A DNA stretch of 64,000 nt, from assembly GCA_009692845.1 (NCBI GenBank), contig SHYK01000002.1, forward strand, positions 186,001 to 250,000, written 5' to 3'. The stretch is from Chloroflexota bacterium (GTDB lineage: Bacteria > Chloroflexota > UBA6077 > SHYK01). The number at the start of each line of letters is the position of its first letter. The first letter of the stretch is position 1. The notes beneath the pieces were generated by a model, which had not been told where the DNA came from, ran no database searches, and saw only the letters and a list, made by a program, of their open reading frames with translations. Position numbers and translations under genes: made by a program. Positions 1 to 9,418 of the stretch are shown one piece after another.

Positions 1-2
1 AG

Positions 3-146
3 GCGATGGATTCGGTGACGCTGGCTGACCTGTGTGCTCCTGGCATGAACGGTGCATTCATCCCCCTGAGTCAGATTACCCAGGTCAGCCGAAGCCCGTC
101 GGACGACGTTTGCGCGCCGGTCGGGATGGGGGAGCAGACGATCTGA
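3..146 (+). CDS. 3' end of a probable Rrf2-family regulator (5' truncated by window edge)
   Basis: An open frame runs from the window edge to a TGA at 144-146. Near its start it reads DSVTLADLC, resembling the end of the regulatory domain of Rrf2-family proteins (IscR/CymR type), which often finish with a TLADL-like motif; about 37 more residues follow. Rrf2 regulators frequently precede suf operons and sense Fe-S status, so the position fits. The last codons (GEQTI, stop) lie in the first copy of a 32-bp tandem duplication that also copies the sufB start. With under 50 residues visible, the family call is inference; it could be another small protein upstream of sufB. Confidence 0.45.
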   Translation, partial: AMDSVTLADLCAPGMNGAFIPLSQITQVSRSPSDDVCAPVGMGEQTI

Positions 147-177
147 TGAAGTCACCAACCACAGAGCAAACGATCTG

Positions 178-195
<18 letters not shown>
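132..195 (+). repeat. Tandem 32-bp duplication spanning the sufB start codon
   Basis: Bases 132-163 and 164-195 are two adjacent imperfect copies of a 32-bp unit. Each contains the string acgatctgatg, so each has a TGA overlapping an ATG. Copy 1 gives an ATG at 146 that opens a 10-codon frame ([10 protein letters not shown], stop at 176-178). Copy 2 gives the sufB ATG at 178, whose protein starts MASPTT. The mini-frame stop overlaps the sufB ATG as TGATG, so translation could be coupled through it. Confidence 0.85.
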
Positions 196-1629
<1,434 letters not shown>

Positions 1630-1652
1630 CTCGGCGAGTGGATCTGACACCC

Positions 1653-2426
1653 ATGCTCGAGATTAAGGGCCTCCACGTTTCCGTCGCGGGCAAGGAGATT
1701 CTGCGCGGCATCGACCTCCAAATCGGCCAGGGCGAAGTCCATGCCGTCATGGGTCCGAATGGCTCCGGTAAGAGCACGCTCGCCCAGGTGCTGGCCGGCC
1801 ACCCCGCCTATGAGGTAACCGCTGGTCAGGTGCTCTACCAGGGACGCGATCTTCTGGGGCTTCCGGCCGAGGAGCGGGCACGGGAGGGCATTTTCCTGGC
1901 CTTTCAGTACCCAGTCGAGATTCCCGGCGTGAGCGTGGCCTATTTCCTGAAAGCGGGTCTGAATGCGACGCGCAAGCACCGAGGCCTTGAGGAGCTCGAC
2001 GCCATGGAGTTCCTGGACGTTCTGCGTGCGAAGCTGAAATTTCTCGAAATCGACCAGGCCATGCTCCAACGCTCGCTCAACGAGGGTTTTTCGGGCGGGG
2101 AGAAGAAGCGGCACGAAGTACTGCAGATGGCCGTGCTGGAGCCGTCCTTGGCAATCCTCGACGAAACGGACTCGGGGCTGGACATCGATTCGCTACGAGT
2201 CGTTGCCACCGCCGTCGACCACCTGAGGGCACCGGATCGATCGACCATCATCGTCACCCATTACCAGCGTATCTTGAACTACATCACGCCTGATTTCGTC
2301 CACGTGCTCATGGGCGGCCAGATCGTCCGCTCCGGCGGAAGCGAGCTGGCGCATGAGCTGGAAGCCCGAGGATATGACTGGGTGCGCGGTGAGGCAGCCG
2401 CGGCCGGATCCGAGGTAAAGCCTTGA
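1653..2426 (+). CDS. sufC: Fe-S cluster assembly ATPase SufC
   Basis: SufC is the ABC-type ATPase of the SufBC2D complex, driving conformational change of the SufB-SufD scaffold. The 257-residue protein shows Walker A (GPNGSGKST), the ABC signature FSGGEKKR, and a Walker B followed by ILDETDSGLDID, a hallmark of SufC. The ATG at 1653 begins MLEIKGLHV, the normal N terminus; the frame is open further upstream inside sufB, but that part is shadow. A GTG at 1638 is a possible alternative. The 3' end overlaps the TTG start of sufD as TTGA. Confidence 0.96.
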   Translation: MLEIKGLHVSVAGKEILRGIDLQIGQGEVHAVMGPNGSGKSTLAQVLAGHPAYEVTAGQVLYQGRDLLGLPAEERAREGIFLAFQYPVEIPGVSVAYFLKAGLNATRKHRGLEELDAMEFLDVLRAKLKFLEIDQAMLQRSLNEGFSGGEKKRHEVLQMAVLEPSLAILDETDSGLDIDSLRVVATAVDHLRAPDRSTIIVTHYQRILNYITPDFVHVLMGGQIVRSGGSELAHELEARGYDWVRGEAAAAGSEVKP

Positions 2427-3757
2427 TCTCGGAAGCGGCTCAAAGGCGCGGTACCTTGCAGTTGGGGGCACTCGATGCTTCGCCCGCGACTCCGGAGTGG
2501 GTGCGCGAGCTCCGAAGCTCGGCGCGCACTCGATTCCACGAGCACGGCTTTCCGACTCGACGGGATGAGGACTGGAAGTACACGGATCTCGCTCCGATCA
2601 CCGGCCGGTCGGAGCTCGGCCCAGGCGGTCGCCCGGACGGGCGGCCGTTCGAAGCCGCCATCAATGTCCGGCTAGAGACCCTGGCGCCCAGCGGTCCGCG
2701 GCTGGTGTTCGTAAATGGTGAGTTCGCGGCTGATTTGTCTGTTGCAATAGACCTCCCAAGCGGGACCCGGATCGGTGCGCTGAGTCAGGATGGAATCGAC
2801 CCATGGTCGTTGACCGAAGGTCAGTTGGGGACGTTGGCGCCAATCGACCGAAAGGCCTTCGTGGCCCTCAATACGAGTCAGTTCACCGATGTGGCGATCC
2901 TGCGGTTCGCCCGAAATGCTGCGCTCACCTCGCCATTTCACCTCGTTTTCGTCTCAGCGGGAGCAGTGGCTTCCTACCCCCGGGTCTTGCTGATCCTCGA
3001 GGAGGGCGCGGAAGCCACGGTGTTGGAAACCTACCTCGCGGTCGGAGGCTCCCCTTTCACCAATGCGGTGACTGAGGTGAGTCTTGCGGCCGGAGCAGCC
3101 CTTCAGCATTGCACCTTTGCGGTCGGCGGGGGTGATTCGGCGGCGATTGGGGCGACTCATGTCGCCCTCGGCCGGGACGCGCGATATCGGTCGCTCCAGG
3201 TTTTGAGCGGTAGCGCGATCAATCGCCGCGATCTCGACGTGGCGTTTCACGGAGAAGGGGGCGAATGCTCCCTCGATGGCGCCTACATCGCGAGCGGTTC
3301 GCAGAAGGTGGAGAGCCATACCTTCGTCGACCACGCCGTTCCCCGTTGCTCGAGCCATGAGTTTTACAAGGGCGTCGTAGCCGACCAGGCGGCGGCGGTG
3401 TTCAGCGGCCGGGTTCTCGTTCGGCCCGGCGCCCAGAAAACGGATGCGGCGCAGACCAACAAGAATCTGCTGCTGTCCGGGAGTGCGACCGTCGATACCA
3501 AGCCCCACTTGGAGATCCTGGCCGATGACGTCAAGTGCAGCCATGGAGCCGCGGTGGGACCGCCGGACGACGAGACGCTGTTCTATCTGCTGAGCCGGGG
3601 CCTGGGCCGGGCAGCGGCCACCGCGCTGCTGGCTTATGGGTTCGCGGCGGAAGTGCTGGCTGACACTCCCCTGTCGATTCGGGGGATGGCCGAGCGATTG
3701 ATTGGGGACGAGGTGAGCGTCGCCACCGGGGCGACGGTCTCGTTCCGAGACGAGTAA
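2423..3757 (+). CDS. sufD: Fe-S cluster assembly protein SufD
   Basis: SufD pairs with SufB in the SufBC2D scaffold and is needed for iron entry. The 444-residue product has a helical N-terminal region with the characteristic RRDEDWKYTDL motif near residue 45, then the beta-helix domain. The C-terminal part has DAAQTNKNLLLS and CSHGAAVGPPDDETLFYLLSRG, typical of SufB/SufD proteins. The TTG start overlaps the sufC TGA, so the two are probably translationally coupled. It lies in the expected sufBCDS order. Confidence 0.95.
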   Translation: MISEAAQRRGTLQLGALDASPATPEWVRELRSSARTRFHEHGFPTRRDEDWKYTDLAPITGRSELGPGGRPDGRPFEAAINVRLETLAPSGPRLVFVNGEFAADLSVAIDLPSGTRIGALSQDGIDPWSLTEGQLGTLAPIDRKAFVALNTSQFTDVAILRFARNAALTSPFHLVFVSAGAVASYPRVLLILEEGAEATVLETYLAVGGSPFTNAVTEVSLAAGAALQHCTFAVGGGDSAAIGATHVALGRDARYRSLQVLSGSAINRRDLDVAFHGEGGECSLDGAYIASGSQKVESHTFVDHAVPRCSSHEFYKGVVADQAAAVFSGRVLVRPGAQKTDAAQTNKNLLLSGSATVDTKPHLEILADDVKCSHGAAVGPPDDETLFYLLSRGLGRAAATALLAYGFAAEVLADTPLSIRGMAERLIGDEVSVATGATVSFRDE

Positions 3758-3770
3758 GGGCAGTTTCATC

Positions 3771-5000
3771 TTGAAGACACAGCCATTTCCTATCGAGCAG
3801 ATTCGTCAAGACTTTCCGATCCTCAGGCAGTCCGTCCATGGGCGGCCCCTGGTCTACCTGGACAGCGCCGCCACCAGCCAGAAGCCGCGCGCGGTGATCG
3901 ACACCCTGGTTCGCTATTACGAAGAAGAGAACGCGAACATCCATCGGGGCATTCACACCTTGAGTGAACTGGCCACCGCGGACTACGAGGCCGCGCGGCG
4001 TAAGATCGCGGCATTCATCCATGCCCCCGACCCGCGGAACGTGATCTTTGTCAAGGGTACGACGGAGGCGATCAACCTGGTCGCTACCAGCTACGGACGA
4101 GCCTTCGTCGGCGATGGCGACGAGATCCTGATCTCGGCTATGGAGCACCACTCCAACATCGTGCCCTGGCAGCTGCTTTGCGAGCAGGTGGGTGCCAAGC
4201 TCCGAGTCATTCCGATCACCGATGACGGCGAGCTCGTGATCGAGGAATACCAGCGGCTGCTCAACCCCAGGACGAAGATGGTCGCACTCGTCCACGTCTC
4301 GAACGTCCTCGGTACCGTGAACCCGGTCAAACAAATGATCGAGATGGCCCACGCAGAAGGCATTCCGGTGCTGCTGGACGGGGCGCAGGCGGTACCCCAC
4401 GTTCGGGTGGACGTCCAGGACCTGGACTGCGATTTTTACGCATTCTCTGGGCATAAGCTCTTTGGCCCAACCGGGACGGGCATCCTCTTCGGCAAGGAAA
4501 AATGGCTCGACTCGATGCCGCCCTACCAGGGGGGCGGGGACATGATCAGCACGGTGACCTTCGAGAAGACGACCTACAACGCCCTGCCCTACAAATTCGA
4601 GGCGGGGACTCCTAATATCGCCGGCAACATCGGCCTGGGGGCGGCGATTGACTACGTCGAGGGAGTGGGGCTGGAAGCGGCCGGCGCCTACGAGCACGAC
4701 CTCCTGGTTTGTGCCACTGAAGCCCTCCAGGCGATCCCGGGGCTACGAATTATTGGCAACGCGAAAGAGAAGACCGGCGTCATCTCCTTTGTGCTGGATG
4801 GGATTCATGCCCACGACGTCGGCACGATTCTCGATACCCACGGCGTCGCGATCCGGGCGGGTCACCATTGCGCGATGCCGCTGATGGCGCGCTATGGGCT
4901 CGCGGCGACCGCCCGAGCTTCATTTGCGTTCTATAACACCCGGGATGAGATTGCGGTGCTGGTTAAAGCCATCGACGAGGCCAAAGAGGTTTTCTCTTAG
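3771..5000 (+). CDS. sufS: Cysteine desulfurase SufS (group II)
   Basis: This PLP enzyme converts cysteine to alanine and leaves a persulfide sulfur for Fe-S assembly. The 409-residue protein contains the PLP-lysine motif SGHKLFGPTG near residue 225, THRGIH-like substrate residues near the N terminus (ANIHRGIHTLS), and the catalytic Cys in RAGHHCAMPLM near residue 363, as in SufS. The start is a TTG 13 bp after sufD. Its last base overlaps the GTG start of sufU, its expected sulfur acceptor. No sufE is seen, which fits a SufS-SufU pair. Confidence 0.95.
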   Translation: MKTQPFPIEQIRQDFPILRQSVHGRPLVYLDSAATSQKPRAVIDTLVRYYEEENANIHRGIHTLSELATADYEAARRKIAAFIHAPDPRNVIFVKGTTEAINLVATSYGRAFVGDGDEILISAMEHHSNIVPWQLLCEQVGAKLRVIPITDDGELVIEEYQRLLNPRTKMVALVHVSNVLGTVNPVKQMIEMAHAEGIPVLLDGAQAVPHVRVDVQDLDCDFYAFSGHKLFGPTGTGILFGKEKWLDSMPPYQGGGDMISTVTFEKTTYNALPYKFEAGTPNIAGNIGLGAAIDYVEGVGLEAAGAYEHDLLVCATEALQAIPGLRIIGNAKEKTGVISFVLDGIHAHDVGTILDTHGVAIRAGHHCAMPLMARYGLAATARASFAFYNTRDEIAVLVKAIDEAKEVFS

Positions 5001-5449
5001 TGTCCGACCTCCGCGAGCTTTATCAACAAGTGATCTTGGACCACAACAAATCACCCCGCAATTTCCGCAAGCTGGACTCGGCGAACCGGATGGCCGAGGG
5101 GCACAACCCGCTGTGTGGGGATGAGGTCACCGTTTACGTGGAGCTGGTAGACGATGTGATCAACGAGATCGCTTTCCAGGGCCACGGCTGCGCAATATCC
5201 AAGGCATCGGCATCGATGATGACGGCGGGGCTCAAAGGCAAGACGATCCAGGAGGCCGAGGCGCTGTTTACCGAGGTGCGCCAGATGGTCACTGGCGAAG
5301 GAGATCAGCCGAACGCTGACCTGCTTGGCCGCCTGACCGCTCTGTCCGGCGTGCGCGAGTTTCCGAACCGGGTGAAATGCGCGACATTGCCCTGGCACAC
5401 CATGCGGGGAGCGTTGAAGGGCGAAAAAGATGTGGTGTTCGATGAATAG
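5000..5449 (+). CDS. sufU: Sulfur-transfer/scaffold protein SufU
   Basis: SufU is an IscU-fold, zinc-binding protein that takes sulfur from SufS. The 149-residue product has the three conserved cysteine sites: NPLCGDEVTVY, HGCAISKASASMM and RVKCATLPW. An insertion relative to IscU between the second and third cysteines (GEGDQPNADLLGRLTALSG region) is typical of SufU. The GTG start overlaps the sufS stop. A second, shorter homologue lies about 0.6 kb downstream. Confidence 0.93.
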   Translation: MSDLRELYQQVILDHNKSPRNFRKLDSANRMAEGHNPLCGDEVTVYVELVDDVINEIAFQGHGCAISKASASMMTAGLKGKTIQEAEALFTEVRQMVTGEGDQPNADLLGRLTALSGVREFPNRVKCATLPWHTMRGALKGEKDVVFDE

Positions 5450-5467
5450 CCGAACGAGGCAGGTCAA

Positions 5468-6025
5468 TTGACGAGTTGGGATGACGCGATCGTCCTCAGT
5501 CGGGACATCGTAGCGACTGAAATCCCCTATGGATTCGAGGTGCCCCTTACGGCCGGGAGTAAGGTGGTCATCAGTCAGGCGATGGGTGGCTCCTTTACCG
5601 TAGTTACCCAGAACGGGCAGATGGTCCGCATCGTTTCCGCCGATGCGGACGCAATTGGGCAAGAGGCCAGAGCGGAAGCAGACGCCTCTTTGGCGATAGT
5701 GGAAACCGACGAGGATGTCGAGAAGCTGGTCTGGGAACAGCTGCGCACCTGTTACGACCCAGAGATTCCGGTTAACATCGCCGATCTCGGTCTCATCTAC
5801 GGCTGTTCGATTACACCAGCCGACGACAGCCAGCGGCGGGTCGATATTCAGATGACCCTCACCGCGCCCGGCTGCGGTATGGGGGAGATTCTCAAGGTCG
5901 AAGTCGAAGAAAAGCTCTCGAAGATCCCGACCGTCAAAGAGGTCGAAGTCGAGATAGTGTTCGAGCCCCCGTGGGAGATGAGCATGATGCCAGAGGCGGC
6001 CAAGCTCCAGCTGGGGTTGATGTAG
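5468..6025 (+). CDS. sufT: Long-form SufT, MIP18/DUF59 Fe-S maturation protein
   Basis: SufT proteins carry a DUF59 (MIP18) domain and help deliver Fe-S clusters to client proteins. This 185-residue protein is the long form. An N-terminal beta-rich part of about 75 residues (PLTAGSKVVISQAMGGSFTV) is followed by DUF59 with DPEIPVNIADLGLIYG and the conserved cysteine in TLTAPGCGMG. The start is TTG at 5468, 18 bp after sufU. Its place in the operon supports a role in late cluster trafficking. Confidence 0.9.
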   Translation: MTSWDDAIVLSRDIVATEIPYGFEVPLTAGSKVVISQAMGGSFTVVTQNGQMVRIVSADADAIGQEARAEADASLAIVETDEDVEKLVWEQLRTCYDPEIPVNIADLGLIYGCSITPADDSQRRVDIQMTLTAPGCGMGEILKVEVEEKLSKIPTVKEVEVEIVFEPPWEMSMMPEAAKLQLGLM

Positions 6026-6061
6026 CGCGGATCGGTCTAGCTGGTCCCGAGGCGGTCGAAT

Positions 6062-6478
6062 TTGGCTCATGACCTCTACCGAGAAACGATCCTCGCGCAC
6101 TACCGGAAGCCGTCCAACCGGAGAACTCTGGAGAACGCCAATCGCAGCGGCTATTCCCACAATCCGCTTTGCGGAGATGAGCTCACGGTGTATGCGCGAG
6201 TGGAGGATGGGCGAGTTGACGATGGCGCTTTCGAGGCCAGAAGCTGCTCGATCGTCCAGGCTTCTGCCGACATGATGATTGACCTGCTGCGGGGGCGCTC
6301 CATTGCGGATGTTGATAAGTTGATCGCTCGCTTTCAAGAGCTGATGACCGGGAATGTGGATTCCGCGCCCGAGCTCGGCGAGATCGAGGTCTTTCGCGAG
6401 GTCCGCAAGTTCCCGGTTCGGGTCAAATGCGCTCTCCTTCCATGGGAAACCCTGGAGCACGCGCTGGTGGAGGGTTGA
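6062..6478 (+). CDS. Second SufU/IscU-like Fe-S scaffold protein
   Basis: This 138-residue protein is clearly homologous to the SufU encoded at 5000-5449 and keeps all three ligand cysteines: NPLCGDELTVY, ARSCSIVQASADMM and RVKCALLPW. It differs in having RSC rather than GHGC at the second site, so ligand geometry or partner may differ. Start is TTG at 6062. Its stop overlaps the TTG of the DsrE-like gene. Two SufU paralogues in one operon suggest a split between SufS sulfur acceptance and scaffold or zinc-specific roles, but that is inference. Confidence 0.88.
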   Translation: MAHDLYRETILAHYRKPSNRRTLENANRSGYSHNPLCGDELTVYARVEDGRVDDGAFEARSCSIVQASADMMIDLLRGRSIADVDKLIARFQELMTGNVDSAPELGEIEVFREVRKFPVRVKCALLPWETLEHALVEG

Positions 6479-6903
6479 CCGCCGAACCTTCAGTCGGTCT
6501 GGCCATCACGGTCAGCCGAGGATCCTCCAATAACCTGTTTCAGGTCGCCACGCTGGTGCGAGCGGCGACCGCGCTCGAGATGTCGGTGCGGGTTCTGTTC
6601 CAAGGACCGTCGGCGGCCAAGCTGATGCGAAACCGGATCAACCTGTCCGAATGGAGCGCGATCTATCAGAAGATCGAGCCGCAGCTCAACGAGCGCCTGA
6701 GTGCAGCCGAGTTCAGCGACCTGGAGAGCTTTCTGCGCGACGCCAAGGAGCACGGGGAAGACGTGGCCTTCTGGGTATCGGAACAGACGGTGCTCTCCAG
6801 GAATCTCCACCTCGAAGACCTCGCCTCATTCGTGGATGGGGCGATCAGCGACCAGGCCTTCGAGGATCTGGCCGGTGGAGCCGCCGCAGTGCTGCGCTTC
6901 TAG
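6475..6903 (+). CDS. DsrE/DsrF-like small sulfur-relay family protein
   Basis: The 142-residue product begins near LAITVSRGSSNNLFQVATLV and continues with MSVRVLFQGPSAAKL. This is the alpha/beta layout of DsrE/F-like proteins, which in other systems carry sulfur on a cysteine. No obvious catalytic cysteine is seen here, so persulfide carriage is doubtful. The TTG at 6475 overlaps the stop of the preceding SufU-like gene (TTGA), consistent with starts in this operon; the open frame extends upstream only as shadow. Its operon position points to sulfur or Fe-S metabolism. Confidence 0.7.
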   Translation: MTAEPSVGLAITVSRGSSNNLFQVATLVRAATALEMSVRVLFQGPSAAKLMRNRINLSEWSAIYQKIEPQLNERLSAAEFSDLESFLRDAKEHGEDVAFWVSEQTVLSRNLHLEDLASFVDGAISDQAFEDLAGGAAAVLRF

Positions 6904-6904
6904 C

Positions 6905-7639
6905 ATGCCGCTTTTTCAGAATGACGGGCTGGAGCTGGCCTACGAGGATATCGGCGCGGGTCCGGCGCTGGTGCTAATCCACGGCTGGGCAGCGAGCGGC
7001 CGCGAATGGCGTGATCATGGGTGGGTGGAGCGGCTGTCCGGACGGCGGTTGCTGATGCTGGATGTGCGGGGGCATGGTCGAAGCGCCAAACCGCATTCAC
7101 CGGAGGCCTATGCCGTTCCGAAGCTGGCCGGGGACATGATCGCCCTAATGACGGCACTCGCTCTGCCTGAGGCTGATGTTTTTGGCTACTCGATGGGGGC
7201 CACTATCGCCCTGGGGGCGGCGGTTCTTGCACCGAGTCGGGTCCGCTCGCTGGTGGACGGTGCCGCGCCCGCCGACCCGCTGCAAGTAACAGCGCTCGGC
7301 CGCGCGCTGCAAGGGAGAGGAGAATTCGATCCGGTGCGCTTGGAAGCCTACCGGGCCTACGCGCTTCAGGATCGGAGTAACGATCTCCCTGCGCTTAGCG
7401 CTTGCCTGGAAGCTGGCTTGGGAGCTCCCCCCTGCGAGGAGTTGGCTATTTTCGGCGGCGAAGCCTTAATCGCGGTGGGGACCCGGGACCGCCGGTTCGA
7501 AGTTAACCAGCGCCTGTCCGAATGCCTTCCGGGTGGTCGTTTTCTCGCCCTCGAAGAGGCTGACCACATGGGCGCCTTCAGCGATGAACGGTTCCAGAGC
7601 GCGGTGGTCGGCTTCCTGGACGAGGTCAGCCCGCGCTAA
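6905..7639 (+). CDS. Alpha/beta hydrolase
   Basis: This 244-residue alpha/beta hydrolase has the oxyanion-region motif LIHGWAASG, DVRGHGRSAKP, the nucleophile elbow GYSMG (Ser near residue 94), and a late His in EEADHMGAF. These complete a plausible Ser-Asp-His triad. The ATG lies one base after the DsrE-like stop, so it is probably the last gene of the suf operon. The substrate cannot be told. Related proteins include MenH-like and esterase-like enzymes; the real menH candidate in this window is at 39090-39947. Confidence 0.85.
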   Translation: MPLFQNDGLELAYEDIGAGPALVLIHGWAASGREWRDHGWVERLSGRRLLMLDVRGHGRSAKPHSPEAYAVPKLAGDMIALMTALALPEADVFGYSMGATIALGAAVLAPSRVRSLVDGAAPADPLQVTALGRALQGRGEFDPVRLEAYRAYALQDRSNDLPALSACLEAGLGAPPCEELAIFGGEALIAVGTRDRRFEVNQRLSECLPGGRFLALEEADHMGAFSDERFQSAVVGFLDEVSPR

Positions 7640-7770
7640 AGAGCTTGGGGGGCAACCGCCGTGGGCACTAGCACTATCATCACGTCCAAGCGGGATCGCT
7701 TGTTCGCGACCAATTCAGAACCGAGGGCTACATTGAGGAGTTTGGTGAATTGACTTCCGGAGGGTCTGGA

Positions 7771-8313
7771 ATGATGCGTCGAGTTTTCCTTGGTCTTCCG
7801 ATCATCGCGGTGATCTGGGTCGGGTGCGGGTCCAGTGTGGCGACTCAAGGAGGGGCCTCACTGCGGGCTGAGGTTGCCGATGCCACTCTTCAAGCCTCGA
7901 CTCCGGCGAGTGGTGGAGATTTGCCGTCCAGCTACTCAGGAACAGTGAGTCCTGTGTGGACCCTCCCAATTGCCGCCAGGGTCTCAGGGACCATTGTCGA
8001 GATCGGCACGGACGTCGGGAAGCACGTGAACCGGGATGACCTGATTGCGGTGGTCGACCATCGCAGCCTGGATGACCAGGTGGCGGAGGAGGAGGCCAAC
8101 GTTCGAGGAGCGCAGGCGCGTCTCAATCGCGTTCTGGCGGGAGCGCGGCCTGAGGAAATCGCTGGGGACGACGCCAACGCCGCCGCTTCAGCCGACCAGA
8201 TCACGTCCGCGCAGGCGAACCTTGAGTTCGCTCGGCTGCGACTGGCGCTGGCGCAGGCGGGTGGAACTGCCGAAAGCGATCGCCCAAGCGGAGGCCAGAC
8301 TCGACGGGGATAG
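7771..8313 (+). pseudogene. Membrane-fusion (HlyD-family) lipoprotein, N-terminal part before a frameshift
   Basis: The frame begins MMRRVFLGLPIIAVIWVGC, a lipoprotein signal with a lipobox at VGC, preceded by GGAGGG at 7759-7764 with good spacing. A biotinyl-lipoyl-like segment follows (PIAARVSGTIVEIGTDVGK), then the start of a coiled-coil hairpin with QARLNRVLAGARPEE. The expected repeat continues in another frame from about 8276, and this frame then runs into a TAG at 8311-8313. One extra A in the aaa at 8273-8275 would explain the break: with two A residues the join reads TAEAIAQAEARL, as such proteins usually do. It could be decay or a base-calling error. Confidence 0.8.
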
Positions 8314-9163
8314 GGCCGCACTCAGAAAGCTGGTGAACGGCCCCACCCAGTACGACCTGGCGTCGGCCAGGCTCGCGGTAAATGAGGCCAAGGACAAGCT
8401 CTACGTCGACCAGACCTACTATGACTATCAGGTGTCGAAGCAGCAGGCGAGCGACCCTCAGAAGCAAGCGGGCCTGATCGCTGATAAGCTTGCTATCGAC
8501 CAGGCGATCAACGCTCTCGCCAGGATCACGGCGCCTGCGCGTGATGAGGATCTGGCTGTGGCACAAGCCGCGGTATCGGCCGGCCAGCAGACGGTAGCCC
8601 TGGCCAGGCAGCCATACCGCCCCGAGGAAATTGCGCAGTTCGAGCAGGCCGTAGTTGCCAGCCAGGGGCAGCTCGATCAAGCCCAGCACCAGGCCGACGC
8701 CTCCGCGTTGTCAGCGGCAAGGACGGCGCGTCCCTTCACGGTGTACGACGTCGCCGAGGCCAGGGCAACCGTCGACCACGCTCAAGCGACCCTCCGCGGC
8801 GCGCAAAACGCTCGCCTGGACGCGACGGTCACGGCCCCGGCCAGCGGCACCATCCGGGATCTTCCGATCATAGTTGGATTGCTCGTCGGTCGATCCGACC
8901 CCATCGCTACATTGATTTCCGATGATCTACAGATTGTGATCAACGTGGAGGAGACGCAGATCGGTAAGGTGCGCGAAGGGCAGGCCGTGACAGTAACCAC
9001 GCCGACTGGGAGCGAGGTCCCGGGCGAGATATTTCAGATCGCCCTTGCTCTCGATCCGAAGACCGGCGGGTTTCCCGTGAAGGTACGGCCTTTCAACGCT
9101 AGCGGCCTGCGCTTGGGGATGAGCGTCAAGGTGGCGGTTGATTCGTCGGGGGCATCTCGATGA
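8276..9163 (+). pseudogene. Membrane-fusion (HlyD-family) lipoprotein, C-terminal part after the frameshift
   Basis: This frame carries the rest of the periplasmic adaptor: a second coiled-coil half with AIAQAEARLDGDRAALRKL and AQAAVSAGQQTVALARQPY, the returning lipoyl half (DATVTAPASGTIRDLP), and a beta-barrel domain ending RLGMSVKVAVDSS. It has no start codon or Shine-Dalgarno of its own near 8276, so it belongs with the 7771 fragment. Such proteins link an inner-membrane exporter to the outside. No ABC or RND partner follows; the next gene is an amidase, so the exporter partner is missing here. Confidence 0.8.
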
Positions 9164-9177
9164 GTACGTTGCGGGTC

Positions 9178-9197
9178 GGCGGAGGGTAAGCTCCGCC
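9178..9197 (+). terminator. Possible terminator hairpin after the adaptor gene
   Basis: A 7-bp perfect stem (ggcggag / ctccgcc) with a 6-base loop begins 15 bases after the stop at 9163. Only a weak T-containing stretch (ttctggg) follows, so an intrinsic terminator is uncertain. The rest of 9198-9400 shows no gene or clear motif. Confidence 0.35.
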
Positions 9198-9418
9198 TTC
9201 TGGGCCTAGTTCCACCATCTGAGAACGCCGCGGACATTATCCGAGAAGTCTAGAGGCCAGCGCAGCTTGACGGCCAACAGATCCTGCTGGATGCGCCATG
9301 TCATTGGCGCTATCTCCGAGGCCCGCCACTCCCGACTGTTTCGGAGGCTCAGCGAGCATCTAGTCAGCGCACCAGGCTCCGAGTATCCTGCCGATGTCGC
9401 GAAGCAGGAGGACCAGTG

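Noticed and set aside
3531-4697. Minus-strand open frame of 388 codons opposite sufD/sufS
   Set aside because: Shadow of highly conserved genes; no recognisable domain.
5051-6460. Long minus-strand open frame of 469 codons opposite sufU-sufT-sufU2
   Set aside because: It lies wholly antisense to three well-recognised genes and its translation shows no family motif; a codon-bias shadow.
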